Source: QHXQ01 sp045807745
GTDB lineage: Bacteria; Acidobacteriota; Blastocatellia; Pyrinomonadales; Pyrinomonadaceae
DNA length: 64,000 nt
Direction: 5' to 3'
Assembly: GCA_045807745.1 (NCBI GenBank)
Contig: JBJMGT010000012.1
Coordinates: forward strand, 165,955-229,954
The position numbers and the translations under genes were made by a program. Within the stretch, counting starts at the first letter, position 1. Each line of letters starts with the position of its first letter. This document shows positions 1 to 10,926 of the stretch, one piece after another. The notes under the pieces are model-generated. The model saw only the letters and a list, made by a program, of their open reading frames with translations. It made no database searches and was not told the DNA's origin.

Positions 1-27
1 TCGTCGGTGGCTCGCATCATGTGCGAT

Positions 28-585
28 TCAGGTCACGCCCGCGCGGAGCAACTCACCACCGTCGCGCAGCTCTACCTGTTGCCCGATATTTGTGTTTTGG
101 ACTGAGACCGAGGCCGCACCGACGCGAGCGGCGAGTTCCCGCCAACAGGTGAAGAGCGTCTGCCCGCAATCATACATCCGCTGCTGACAACGCGCGAGCA
201 TTTCCGTCATCGCCCCAACCCACGCGCGCCACTTGCCGCCCGGCTCTGCGCCCAAACTCATCAACTCGTGCATCGGCTCGTAAGCGGTGAAATCAGCGGC
301 GACCTTGTCCGCGACGCGATTGAACCATTCATGACATGTCGTCAATTCGTGCCGTGCGCGATGTAAATCGGGCGTACCGGCGACCGCCGCATGCGCGTGC
401 TCGGCCGCTGCGCGCGCTTCCGCCAGCCAGCCCAGCATGGCCATCACGGCGTCGCTGCGCAGATCGAAGAGCACGATGTCTTCCTGCGGGTGATCATCCA
501 TGATCGTGTTGTGCAACTCCTGCAACTCCTTGTCGAGCTGTTCGAGCTGCGCGCCAAGCTGTTGGAATGTGTCCTCCAACCCCAT
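28..585 (-). CDS. Hypothetical protein with N-terminal coiled coil
   Basis: I do not recognise this 185-residue protein. Its first 30 residues form a Leu/Gln/Glu-rich heptad-like stretch suggesting a short coiled coil; the rest is Ala-rich and helical with scattered Cys and Trp, and no signal peptide or membrane segment is visible. It is the last gene of a four-gene minus-strand operon. A strong ribosome binding site (AGGAGGT) overlaps the stop codon of the metallopeptidase gene just upstream, with only 6 bases between the genes, so translation is probably coupled. By context it may be a partner of the metallopeptidase or of the acidic repeat proteins, but nothing in the sequence shows the function. 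Confidence 0.75.
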   Translation of the reverse strand: MGLEDTFQQLGAQLEQLDKELQELHNTIMDDHPQEDIVLFDLRSDAVMAMLGWLAEARAAAEHAHAAVAGTPDLHRARHELTTCHEWFNRVADKVAADFTAYEPMHELMSLGAEPGGKWRAWVGAMTEMLARCQQRMYDCGQTLFTCWRELAARVGAASVSVQNTNIGQQVELRDGGELLRAGVT

Positions 586-591
586 CGTGCT

Positions 592-1950
592 CTACCTCCT
601 CGACAACTCCGCGTAGAAATTGTTCATGATGATTTCGGGGCGCGCCAGCCGGTTGTCGAACGCGAACCGCGCCGCGCCGATCAGGAAACGTTCGGGTACG
701 ATGCCGGGGTCTGTGCCCGCCGCAAGTCGCCGCGCCGCTTCCTCGATCATCTCCTGCTCCTTGCGCTCGAAGCGCAACACCTGCGCCAAGGTCTTGTTGC
801 CCAGTTCGCGATACGGTTGATAACAGACTGCATCGACGACCGCGCGATTTGCGGCCTCGAACGTGTCGAGCATCGGGCGCGGGAGCGTGCCCCGCCGTGC
901 GTTCGGATACATCACCAGCCACATGCGCCGGTAGCGCGCCGCTTCGTCCGTGAAGCCCATGCGCCGCAGCAACTCGATGCTGATGAAGGCGCGTAAGAAT
1001 GGCGTCGGGTGCGGCCCGCGCGGGTCGAACGCGACGACCGTATCCGCCCCGCGCCCGATCACATCCATAAGCGACGGGATGACGCCGGGGCCGCCGTACA
1101 ACAACCCGCACACGTCCGCGAACAACTCGCGATTCCAACGCGCCCACGTCGTCGCGACGAAGCGTCCATGCCCGGCGCGCAACAACGTCTCGGCGATCCG
1201 GCGCGGCACGACCTGAGCGAGGTCTAGATCGTTCTGCACGTTGTGACTGACTTCGTGCAGGATCGCGCCGAGCGTCCAGGGGTTGACCAGCCGGTGATAC
1301 GGCAACTGGATCAGCGGGAACGGATTGAGCCGCAGACCGAGCGCGCGCAGAGGGATGCGCCGCCGAAAGGTTGCGGGCGAGAAACCCGTCCGCATGTAAC
1401 AGAACGGCGGCGGCTGCGGCACGGACTTGGCGATGCCGACGTTCAAATAAGCATATTGATAACAATCGAGCGCGATGCGATCACAACTCAAGAGCCAATC
1501 GGCAAAGCGCGACTGCCGTTGGCCGAACAACTCGAAATAGAAGTCCCAGATTTTCTCTATCGCGCGCACCGAGTTGTGCGCGCGTTCTTTGTAGCCGAGC
1601 ATCGTGTGCAGGCGCGCAGTCGTCGGCTCGCTCGTGGCGGCGCGCGCGGCCGTCGTCACGTGCTTCGACAGCTTCAACATCTCGCAGCGCAGCGACTCGA
1701 TCAATTGATTGACGGCGTCGAGGTGACCGGCCGTCGGCGAGGCCGCGGCCGTGCCGAACTCGCCGCGCTGAAAAGTGCGCAAGGCAGCCGCGTGGCGCGT
1801 GACGTTGATAGCCTGCGCGCGCACCCAGGGGCGCAAGACCGGGCGCGGTCCGCGTCGCCGGGGCGGCGCAGCTTCAGCCGCGCGCTGTATGCAGGCATCT
1901 TGTGCCGGCGTGTCGCCGTTCGGCCCGATGTTGATCGTCGTGGCGCTCAT
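592..1950 (-). CDS. Zincin-type (HExxH) metallopeptidase-like protein
   Basis: A 452-residue protein with the zinc-peptidase signature HEVSH at residues 232-236, followed about 45 residues later by NRELFADVCG, which fits the third-ligand helix (ExxAD type) of gluzincins. This predicts a metallopeptidase, although I cannot assign a named family. The N-terminal 200 residues are Arg/Ala-rich and helical without a clear signal peptide, so either it acts in the cytoplasm or export is unconventional. It sits third in the minus-strand operon, 28 bases after the acidic protein gene and 6 bases before the coiled-coil gene. Catalytic potential is read from motifs only; the substrate could be the neighbouring acidic repeat proteins, which is inference. 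Confidence 0.7.
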   Translation of the reverse strand: MSATTINIGPNGDTPAQDACIQRAAEAAPPRRRGPRPVLRPWVRAQAINVTRHAAALRTFQRGEFGTAAASPTAGHLDAVNQLIESLRCEMLKLSKHVTTAARAATSEPTTARLHTMLGYKERAHNSVRAIEKIWDFYFELFGQRQSRFADWLLSCDRIALDCYQYAYLNVGIAKSVPQPPPFCYMRTGFSPATFRRRIPLRALGLRLNPFPLIQLPYHRLVNPWTLGAILHEVSHNVQNDLDLAQVVPRRIAETLLRAGHGRFVATTWARWNRELFADVCGLLYGGPGVIPSLMDVIGRGADTVVAFDPRGPHPTPFLRAFISIELLRRMGFTDEAARYRRMWLVMYPNARRGTLPRPMLDTFEAANRAVVDAVCYQPYRELGNKTLAQVLRFERKEQEMIEEAARRLAAGTDPGIVPERFLIGAARFAFDNRLARPEIIMNNFYAELSRR

Positions 1951-1978
1951 CGCTCGATGACCTTTTTGTCTACTTCGC

Positions 1979-2965
1979 TTAACCGCCGCAACGGCAGCAG
2001 CATTGTTTGCCGCCCTGTGTGGCAGGCGTACCGATACCTGTCGACATAATGTCCGTCGGCATTGCGCCGGTGGTCATACCACCACCGATCCCACCCGCAC
2101 CGTCGGTCATCACTTCGGGCGGCATAGCGCCCGGCACAACGTCCGCCGATGGCGGGACGGCGCTGCCGGCGGCCTGATGGAAGCTTTTATCCAACGCGCT
2201 GGAATCTTGGAAGGCGCGCACGGCCTGTTGCGGATTACCGATCACGCGCGCGGTCTGGCGCGCGACGGCGCGTGCGGCCGTCTGCGGCGTAAGGGGCCGG
2301 CCGCGCGCAGCCAAGCGCGTGAGATCGGCTGTGGCGCGCCGCGCAACCGTCGGCAGCGTGCGCACGAGTGGGCGCGTGCGCGGGCTACTGCGCAGAGTCC
2401 GCGCCACACCTTGCAGACTCCGCACCATGTTCGGCACATTGCGCATCACGTTCGACGCGAGCTTCGGCAGAACTTTCTTGGCGGCCAGCCCCAAGCCCTT
2501 CGCCGCGAGCGGCAGCGCCTTCATCGCCAACGGAATGAGCGGCGCGAGGAACGCGAAAGACTCGCCCTCTGTCTCGGCTTCGGCCGCAGCGTGACCTAAG
2601 TGCTCCATCAATGCGGCCGAAGGGACTTGCTGCATGTAATGGAGCGCCTGCTCCATCTGGACTTCGGACTCGCCCTCGTAGCCGGCTTCGAAGCCGCCCT
2701 CGTATTCATACTCGGACTGCCCCATGAAGTGCGCGCCGTCGAACGCGTCGGGCGCACCATTGGCACTGAGGGCCGCGCGCGCGCTCGCCATCGCCAGCCG
2801 CTGCAAGGAGGAGAGCGGCGCGCCGCGTCGGGCCGCTTGCGACAGTTCTTGAAAGAACTGTTCGCTCTCGAACGTGGCCTCCGATTCGCCTTCCCACTCG
2901 CTCTCGTAGATGCCTTCCAGTTCAGGCAGCGCTTCCGATTCATATTCAAAGTAGGGCGTGCTCAT
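1979..2965 (-). CDS. Acidic/aromatic N-terminus, basic C-terminus protein with Cys tail
   Basis: A 328-residue unrecognised protein and paralogue of the next gene upstream. Residues 1-35 and 83-105 are dense in Glu, Tyr, Phe, Trp and Ser (for example EYEYEGGFEAGYEGE). Residues 139-185 are hydrophobic-basic helices. Residues 190-245 form an Arg-rich segment (RTLPTVARRA, GRPLTPQTAARAV) that aligns with residues 318-360 of the neighbour, and both share an ESEQFF motif. The tail is Gly/Met-rich and ends in CCCRCGG, a possible metal or disulfide site. The start is supported by GAGGAGA upstream. The opposite charges of the two halves suggest self-assembly or packing around a partner; that is inference. 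Confidence 0.8.
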   Translation of the reverse strand: MSTPYFEYESEALPELEGIYESEWEGESEATFESEQFFQELSQAARRGAPLSSLQRLAMASARAALSANGAPDAFDGAHFMGQSEYEYEGGFEAGYEGESEVQMEQALHYMQQVPSAALMEHLGHAAAEAETEGESFAFLAPLIPLAMKALPLAAKGLGLAAKKVLPKLASNVMRNVPNMVRSLQGVARTLRSSPRTRPLVRTLPTVARRATADLTRLAARGRPLTPQTAARAVARQTARVIGNPQQAVRAFQDSSALDKSFHQAAGSAVPPSADVVPGAMPPEVMTDGAGGIGGGMTTGAMPTDIMSTGIGTPATQGGKQCCCRCGG

Positions 2966-3041
2966 AAGCTTCTCTCCTCTACCGCAAAATTATGCGCGTA
3001 GCAGCAGACAGCGGACTTCGTCCGTTTGTGGCGACGCGCGC

Positions 3042-4232
3042 TCAGATCGCAGAGCCGCGCGGGCGCGGGCGCGACGGGCGCGAGGTGCGCGCTACGGCGC
3101 GCGTCGCACGCAGGTTGCGCTGAATGTCGTGGCTGCACGTGCGCGGACTGGCCAGCACCTTCTTCGTCTGGACGGCCATCGCACGCGCGGCGCTGCGTTT
3201 GGTGATCGGCTGCCCGGCGGCGGCGCGTCTTTGCAGCGTGTTGGCCGTGCGCCGGACGATGGCCGGGACGGAGCGTATGGCGGGGCGCGTGATGCGGCGG
3301 CGACGCAGGATGCGCGTCAGAATGGCCGTGCCGCGCACGAGCGCGGGCAGGATGCGACGTAGCGCCGCGCGGTCGGCCGGCGACAGCGTGATGATCGTAG
3401 CCGCACCGATCATGGCCTCGGCTTCGGCGTCAGTCTGCGCCTTCGAGGCGACGGCCGCCATCAACTCGCCGAGCGCCTGTTGGTGCGTCAGCGGGGCTTC
3501 GTGCATCGGCGCTTCGCCGACGACCTCCCACTCGCCCTCGCCCTCCCACTCGCCTTCCAACTCACCTTCGCCGAGCAGAGAGCCGGCCACGTTGGCGATC
3601 TGACCGCCGAGCGGGCCGCCAACGGCCTGAGTGACGATAGGCAGCGCGGCTTTGGCGACATTCCTGAGCACAGGGGCGACGCGTTTGATCAGGCCCGGCA
3701 CGCGGCGCAGTAGCTTGCCGAAGAACTGCTCGCTCTCGTACTCACCCTCGTATTCGCCCAAGCCGCCGGCTTCATACTCGCCCTCGCCGAGTCCGCCCAA
3801 GAATTGTTCCTGCTGCGGCCCCTCGCCGTAAGCGTAGCCTTCACCCTGCGGCCCTTCACCGTAAGCAAAGCCTTCGCCGTAGGCATAGCCTTCGCCGAGC
3901 GGGCCTTCGGGCAGCGGCCCCTCGCCATAAGCATAGCCTTCGTGTTGCGGCCCTTCACCGTAGGCAAAGCTCTCGCCGAGCGGGCCTTCGCCGTAAGCGT
4001 AGCCTTCGCCGAGCGGCCCCTCGGGCATTGGGCCTTCGCCGAGTGGGCCTTCCAACTCGAACTCGGACTCCCCCAACGCGCCGCCCTCCCATTCGCCCTC
4101 GCCTTCGCCCAAGCCCAGCAGACTGCCCACGCCTTTGACGAGGTCGCCGAGAAACGCTTCGCCCTGAGGGCCTTCGTGCAGCCCCGTCTCCCACTCGCTT
4201 TCCAGCTCGTACTCGCTGTCTCTGATCTGCAT
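3042..4232 (-). CDS. Acidic Gly/Glu/Tyr tandem-repeat protein, lead gene of operon
   Basis: A 396-residue unrecognised protein. Residues 1-60 are Glu/Trp-rich (SEYELESEWE). Residues 61-141 are tandem repeats built on GYAYGEGPLGE and GYAYGEGPQ-E units. ESEQFF occurs at 166-171, followed by a hydrophobic-basic stretch (175-220), another acidic block (222-240), and an Arg-rich C-terminal domain (290-365) shared with the downstream paralogue (RSVPAIVRRTA, GQPITKRSAARAM). There is no signal peptide. A clear ribosome binding site (AAAGGAG) precedes the start. It is the first gene of the minus-strand operon and faces a LuxR-type regulator. A structural or scaffold role is plausible from the low-complexity repeats, but the function is unknown. 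Confidence 0.8.
   Translation of the reverse strand: MQIRDSEYELESEWETGLHEGPQGEAFLGDLVKGVGSLLGLGEGEGEWEGGALGESEFELEGPLGEGPMPEGPLGEGYAYGEGPLGESFAYGEGPQHEGYAYGEGPLPEGPLGEGYAYGEGFAYGEGPQGEGYAYGEGPQQEQFLGGLGEGEYEAGGLGEYEGEYESEQFFGKLLRRVPGLIKRVAPVLRNVAKAALPIVTQAVGGPLGGQIANVAGSLLGEGELEGEWEGEGEWEVVGEAPMHEAPLTHQQALGELMAAVASKAQTDAEAEAMIGAATIITLSPADRAALRRILPALVRGTAILTRILRRRRITRPAIRSVPAIVRRTANTLQRRAAAGQPITKRSAARAMAVQTKKVLASPRTCSHDIQRNLRATRAVARTSRPSRPRPRGSAI
3810..4052 (-). repeat. In-frame tandem repeat coding for Gly-Tyr-Ala-Tyr-Gly-Glu units
   Basis: About 80 codons of imperfect tandem repeat inside the acidic protein gene. The encoded units are GYAYGEGP(L/Q)xE with short variants (SFAYGEG, GFAYGEG, EGPLPEGPLGE). 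The DNA itself is repetitive, so copy number is likely to vary by slippage or recombination. The spacing of Tyr-Ala-Tyr and Glu-Gly-Pro gives an alternating aromatic/acidic pattern. Confidence 0.85.
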
Positions 4233-4655
4233 AACTTTCTCCTTTCGGTGTGGCCGACGTGCGCGCTACAATAGGCCCGGCCGGCAAACTCAGACAGTCA
4301 CATTTTCAGGGGCGGCAAGTTTGTGTTAGGTTGAACGGGCGTCGCTTGATCGTGTGACAATCAGTTGTCGCCCCAATCTGCTACAATCATGACTGTAGCG
4401 AACTTAAACTTGGGAACGTGCGGTTACCGAGAAGTAATTATGGCCAGCCCCCAACCGACTTCTAGGCCCTCACCACTAACCAACCAAAGAGCGTTGCAAC
4501 ATTAACGCTCGGTTGCAGCTTGTGTGGCGCAGCTAAGGCTCCGACCCCGGCCGAGTGTCCGACTCCGAAGGACATAATGCCTGTTTCAGGCGTTCCTAAT
4601 TTCGACCGGGCGTACCTGACCTTCACGAACCAACAGGGACAGTGGGGACAGTCCG
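4233..4655. other. Divergent intergenic region between acidic-protein operon and LuxR-type gene
   Basis: About 420 bases between divergently transcribed genes. It must carry the promoters of both the leftward acidic-protein operon and the rightward LuxR-type gene. It is less GC-rich than the flanks and contains TACAAT boxes (near 4266 and 4372), but I see no well-spaced -35/-10 pair that I would commit to. One short frame starting at TTG 4520 overlaps the regulator and looks fortuitous. Confidence 0.5.
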
Positions 4656-5132
4656 ATGCGTACGCCTCAAACCGTCAGACAGATCAAAGAGGAAGGGCCG
4701 CCAACTGGTAGTCTGAGTGCTACAGGTCTGTTGGCGTTGGTGCAGCAACTCATTAAGCAGGCCGCACCCAGCGACGTAGAGTTCGCCCGGAGTGGGATCG
4801 ACGAGAAAGAGCAGGCGGTGCTGTTGGATGTGGAAGTGGACGGCGTGCGCTGCGTCCTCATCCGCGCGCAGCCCCACACGCAACGCGCCTACACGCTGCT
4901 CAGCCCGCGCGAGCACGAGATCGTGCGGATGGTCGCCGAAGGTTATCCGAACAAAACTATCGCCGCCGTCTTAGAGATCAGCGCGTGGACGGTCAACACG
5001 CACCTCAGACGCATCTTCGCCAAACTCGGCGTCGGCTCGCGCGCCGCCATGGTCGCGCGCTTGCTCGATGAAGGTGCAATGAGCGACCAACGCAAACCCA
5101 CAGCCCCACCCTTTCCCCTCCGCCGCAGATAA
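4656..5132 (+). CDS. LuxR/GerE-type HTH transcriptional regulator
   Basis: A 158-residue protein. Residues about 84-138 are a canonical LuxR/GerE helix-turn-helix (LSPREHEIVRMVAEGY, NKTIAAVLEISAWTVNTHLR, RIFAKLGVGSRAAMVARL). The N-terminal 80 residues are not a recognisable receiver domain; they contain a short Val/Asp-rich segment that may be a ligand or partner module. The start ATG has a purine-rich AGTGGGGA upstream. It lies opposite the four-gene acidic-protein operon with about 420 bases between them, so local control of that operon is a reasonable guess. The DNA-binding role is well supported; the signal it senses is unknown. Confidence 0.9.
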   Translation: MRTPQTVRQIKEEGPPTGSLSATGLLALVQQLIKQAAPSDVEFARSGIDEKEQAVLLDVEVDGVRCVLIRAQPHTQRAYTLLSPREHEIVRMVAEGYPNKTIAAVLEISAWTVNTHLRRIFAKLGVGSRAAMVARLLDEGAMSDQRKPTAPPFPLRRR

Positions 5133-5203
5133 CCGCCAGCACACGCCGCTTGACGTTCCGACACGCACCCGCAATAATCGCCAGCACTTCAACGTGGCCT
5201 TGT

Positions 5204-5277
5204 GGCGGGGTAGCTCAGCCGGTTAGAGCGTGGGATTCATAACCCCAAGGTCGGGAGTTCGAGTCTCCCCCCCGCTA
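5204..5277 (+). tRNA. tRNA-Met (anticodon CAT)
   Basis: A full cloverleaf can be drawn. Acceptor GGCGGGG pairs with CCCCGCT (one G-T pair). The D arm is GCTC/GAGC. The anticodon stem-loop is TGGGA-TTCATAA-CCCCA with anticodon CAT. The T arm is GGGAG-TTCGAGT-CTCCC, and the discriminator is A. The CCA end is not encoded (the sequence continues TTA). The anticodon stem has one A-C mismatch next to the loop. The body resembles elongator tRNA-Met rather than initiator or the lysidine-modified Ile type, but sequence reading alone cannot fully exclude the latter. Confidence 0.93.
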
Positions 5278-5450
5278 TTAATAGATTCCAGCCTGAAGCA
5301 GTCATTGAGCAGTTGTATAGGCAAATATAATCGCTGCCCCGACCGGCGAAACTGATGCGCCGGTGTGTGCGTATCAGTGACCTGTAACAAGCGTTCCCGT
5401 CAAATTGCATTCCAACCGTTCCAGCACAATGTTTGAAAGGAAGCCCACCG

Positions 5451-8666
<3,216 letters not shown>

Positions 8667-8801
8667 GTTGAAGTTCGAGGACGCGAAAGTCTTAGCTTCG
8701 CTGGTCAACGAACTCGGCGCGGGCGCAACGTAAAGGGACGCCCGCGCCGGGTCTTGTTATTTCAGGTGCTGCAACCGAAGTTAGTCGGGCCGATAATTAA
8801 C

Positions 8802-9341
8802 ATGGTGCTGCCTGAGCAAGTAATTCTGGTGGACGAAAATGATCGCGCGGTAGGGGTCGGCGAAAAGCTTGTGACGCATCGTACGGGCGCGTTGCACCGC
8901 GCCTTCTCCGTCTTCGTCTTCGACCGCGCGCGCAGACTATTGCTGCAACAGCGCGCCGCGACGAAATATCATTCGCAAGGCTTGTGGTCGAACACGTGCT
9001 GTGGTCATCCGCGCCCCGGCGAAGAGATCACGGCGGCAGCGCATCGCCGATTGCGCGAAGAGATGAACATCGAGTGCGAGTTGCGCGCCGCTTTCAACTT
9101 TCTCTATCGCGCCGAACTCGCCGGGCAACTCATCGAACACGAATACGACCACGTGTTCGTCGGCGAGTACGACCGCGCGCCCGTGCCCGAACCAAAGGAG
9201 GTCGCTGACTGGAAGTGGTTGAGCATGGCCGAACTGCGCCAAGACCTAAGCCGCGCGCCCGAGCGCTACAGCTATTGGTTGAAGGCAGCGATTGAAGGGC
9301 CGGAGTGGCGGCGCCTCAACGCGCTGCTGCGGGTGGAGTGA
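8802..9341 (+). CDS. idi: Isopentenyl-diphosphate delta-isomerase, type 1
   Basis: A 179-residue Nudix-fold enzyme that interconverts IPP and DMAPP for isoprenoid synthesis in the cytoplasm. The family signature is complete: the active-site Cys in SNTCCGHPRPGE, the Nudix-like helix AAHRRLREEMNIE, the metal-binding Glu pair in EHEYDHVF and the C-terminal EVADWKWLS. Length matches the E. coli enzyme (182). I chose the ATG at 8802 because the preceding in-frame TTG extension (from 8754) does not resemble the family. Its 3-prime end overlaps the convergent glycosylase gene by 26 bases. Confidence 0.93.
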   Translation: MVLPEQVILVDENDRAVGVGEKLVTHRTGALHRAFSVFVFDRARRLLLQQRAATKYHSQGLWSNTCCGHPRPGEEITAAAHRRLREEMNIECELRAAFNFLYRAELAGQLIEHEYDHVFVGEYDRAPVPEPKEVADWKWLSMAELRQDLSRAPERYSYWLKAAIEGPEWRRLNALLRVE

Positions 9342-10026
9342 GCGCTGCGCGCGGGCGGCGGGCGGCGAGCGTGCTGAGGTAGTAGTGCCACAGGATGCGT
9401 GCAGCGACGGCGCGCCACGGTCGCCAACGTTCGCCCAATCTGTCTAACTCTGCCGGCGACGGGCGCGCAGACAACTGCTTGACGTGTTGCGCGGCGACCA
9501 GCAAGCCGAGGTCGCCGCTCGGCAATACGTCCGGCCGGCAGAGCGCCATCAAGAGATAAACGTCGGCCGTCCAACGACCGATGCCCTTGAGCTTTAACAA
9601 CTCGCCGCGCGCCGCTTCATCCGGCAAGTACGCCAAGCCGTCCAGATCGAACGCGCTCGCGTTGATGGCCTTGGCGAGATGGCGCACGTAAATGATCTTC
9701 TGGCGACTAAAGCCGATGGTCTTGAGCGTCTGATCGTCGAGCGTCAAAAAACTGCGCGGCGTCAGCGTCGTGACCGCCGCGCGCAGGCGCGCAAAGGCGG
9801 CGCGCGCCGAGGCGAGCGAGACCTGTTGTTCGAGGATGATGTGCACGAGCGTGGCAAAGCCCGGCGCACGCGCCCAGAGCGGCGGCGCGCCAAACTCTGC
9901 AACGACTCTGTCCAAGTCTCGATCACGCGCGCACACGTGCTCGACCGCGCGAGCGAGCGTGCGCTCGGTCAAGGCTTTGGGCACGGGCGTAGTTTTGTGT
10001 GTGGCTTTGCTGGCTGGCTTCGTCAT
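9316..10026 (-). CDS. HhH-GPD DNA glycosylase, AlkA/3-methyladenine type
   Basis: A 236-residue base-excision repair glycosylase. The helix-hairpin-helix and catalytic region reads LLKLKGIGRWTADVYLLMAL followed by DVLPSGDLGL, where the final Asp is the catalytic residue of HhH-GPD enzymes. FATLVHIILEQQVSLASA is the typical N-terminal helix of the AlkA/MAG branch. No iron-sulfur Cys cluster is present, which argues against an EndoIII/MutY assignment. It removes alkylated purines by family knowledge; the exact substrate range is not visible. It is convergent with idi (26-base overlap) and lies 9 bases downstream of the same-strand transporter gene, so it may be cotranscribed. Confidence 0.9.
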   Translation of the reverse strand: MTKPASKATHKTTPVPKALTERTLARAVEHVCARDRDLDRVVAEFGAPPLWARAPGFATLVHIILEQQVSLASARAAFARLRAAVTTLTPRSFLTLDDQTLKTIGFSRQKIIYVRHLAKAINASAFDLDGLAYLPDEAARGELLKLKGIGRWTADVYLLMALCRPDVLPSGDLGLLVAAQHVKQLSARPSPAELDRLGERWRPWRAVAARILWHYYLSTLAARRPRAALTPPAAAR

Positions 10027-10035
10027 GCAGCAGGT

Positions 10036-10737
10036 TTAGGCTTCGAGCGTGAACGGGTTGAAATCGGTCGCGCGATCAAAATAGTCTTCGTGCTCGGCGC
10101 GTTTCAAAAAACTCACGATGCGATAGGTGAACGGCGTGGCGACGACTTCCCACGCGACCTTGAGCAGATAGTTGGCGACCATGACCGCAAAGACCAAACG
10201 CGGGGGCCAGTTGCGCGCGCCGAGAAAGGCGACCGGGTAGAAGATGAGCGAGTCGAAGCCTTCGCCGATGACGGTCGAGCCGATGGTTCTGAGCCAGAGA
10301 AAGCGTCCCGCGGTTTTGATCTTCAACTTCGCCAGCACATAAGAGTTGGCGAACTCGCCGGCCCAGAAGGCCATGAGCGACGCCAGCACGATGCGCGGCG
10401 TCTGCCCGAAGATGTCTTCGTACTCACCTTGTTGCAGCCAGCCGGGCGCGGGCGGCAACTGCACAATTGCCCAACTCATAAACGAAGCGAAGATGAGCGC
10501 GCCGAAGCCCGCCCAGATCACGCGCCGCGCGAGCGCGTAGCCGTAGACTTCCGTCAGGATGTCGTCGAGCAGGTAGCTGAGCGGAAAGAACAGCACGCCC
10601 GCGCCGAACGAATAACCGAACAGCGTGCAAACCTTACCCACGCCGATCAGATTGGAGCAGAGCAGGACGGCCACAAAGGCCGCCATCAGCAAGTCGTAAT
10701 ACTTATAGTTGCGCCCGCGTCTGTCGTCTCTCGTCAC
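10036..10737 (-). CDS. yhhQ: Queuosine-precursor transporter, YhhQ/VUT family
   Basis: A 233-residue integral membrane protein with about six hydrophobic segments. The signatures FPLSYLLDDILTEVYGYALA, WAGEFANSYVLAKLK and EGFDSLIFYP are those of the YhhQ (VUT, formerly DUF165) family, which imports queuine precursors such as preQ0/preQ1 for tRNA modification. Length is normal for the family. It is the first gene of a minus-strand pair with the glycosylase. No queuosine genes are nearby, so the substrate assignment rests on family membership only. Confidence 0.9.
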   Translation of the reverse strand: MTRDDRRGRNYKYYDLLMAAFVAVLLCSNLIGVGKVCTLFGYSFGAGVLFFPLSYLLDDILTEVYGYALARRVIWAGFGALIFASFMSWAIVQLPPAPGWLQQGEYEDIFGQTPRIVLASLMAFWAGEFANSYVLAKLKIKTAGRFLWLRTIGSTVIGEGFDSLIFYPVAFLGARNWPPRLVFAVMVANYLLKVAWEVVATPFTYRIVSFLKRAEHEDYFDRATDFNPFTLEA

Positions 10738-10926
10738 GTGTGCCTCTTTAGTTATTAGTCGTCACGGCAGCTTAAGGGCAACAGTGCGTCGCACTCAAGC
10801 GCGGAGGCGCGACTGACTGACCATGATCACTGCGCGCGCAGATTACGCTTTATCGCGCGCCGGATCGTTGTTATGCTGCGCCGCGCAATCGTCGTCGCAA
10901 GCCTTGATCGATAGGAGCAAAGTCAC

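Noticed and set aside
494..2049. Long frames on both strands over the metallopeptidase gene
   Set aside because: Only the 592-1950 minus-strand frame has a zinc-peptidase motif and fits operon spacing.
3804..4055. Repeat block considered as a CRISPR array
   Set aside because: Repeats are in-frame, contiguous, coding and without unique spacers.
4520..4711. 63-codon frame with TTG start before the LuxR-type gene
   Set aside because: Overlaps the regulator in another frame, no ribosome binding site, composition not convincing.
9679..10758. 359-codon plus-strand open frame opposite the glycosylase and YhhQ genes
   Set aside because: Antisense of two well-supported genes, with Arg/Asp-rich low-quality sequence.
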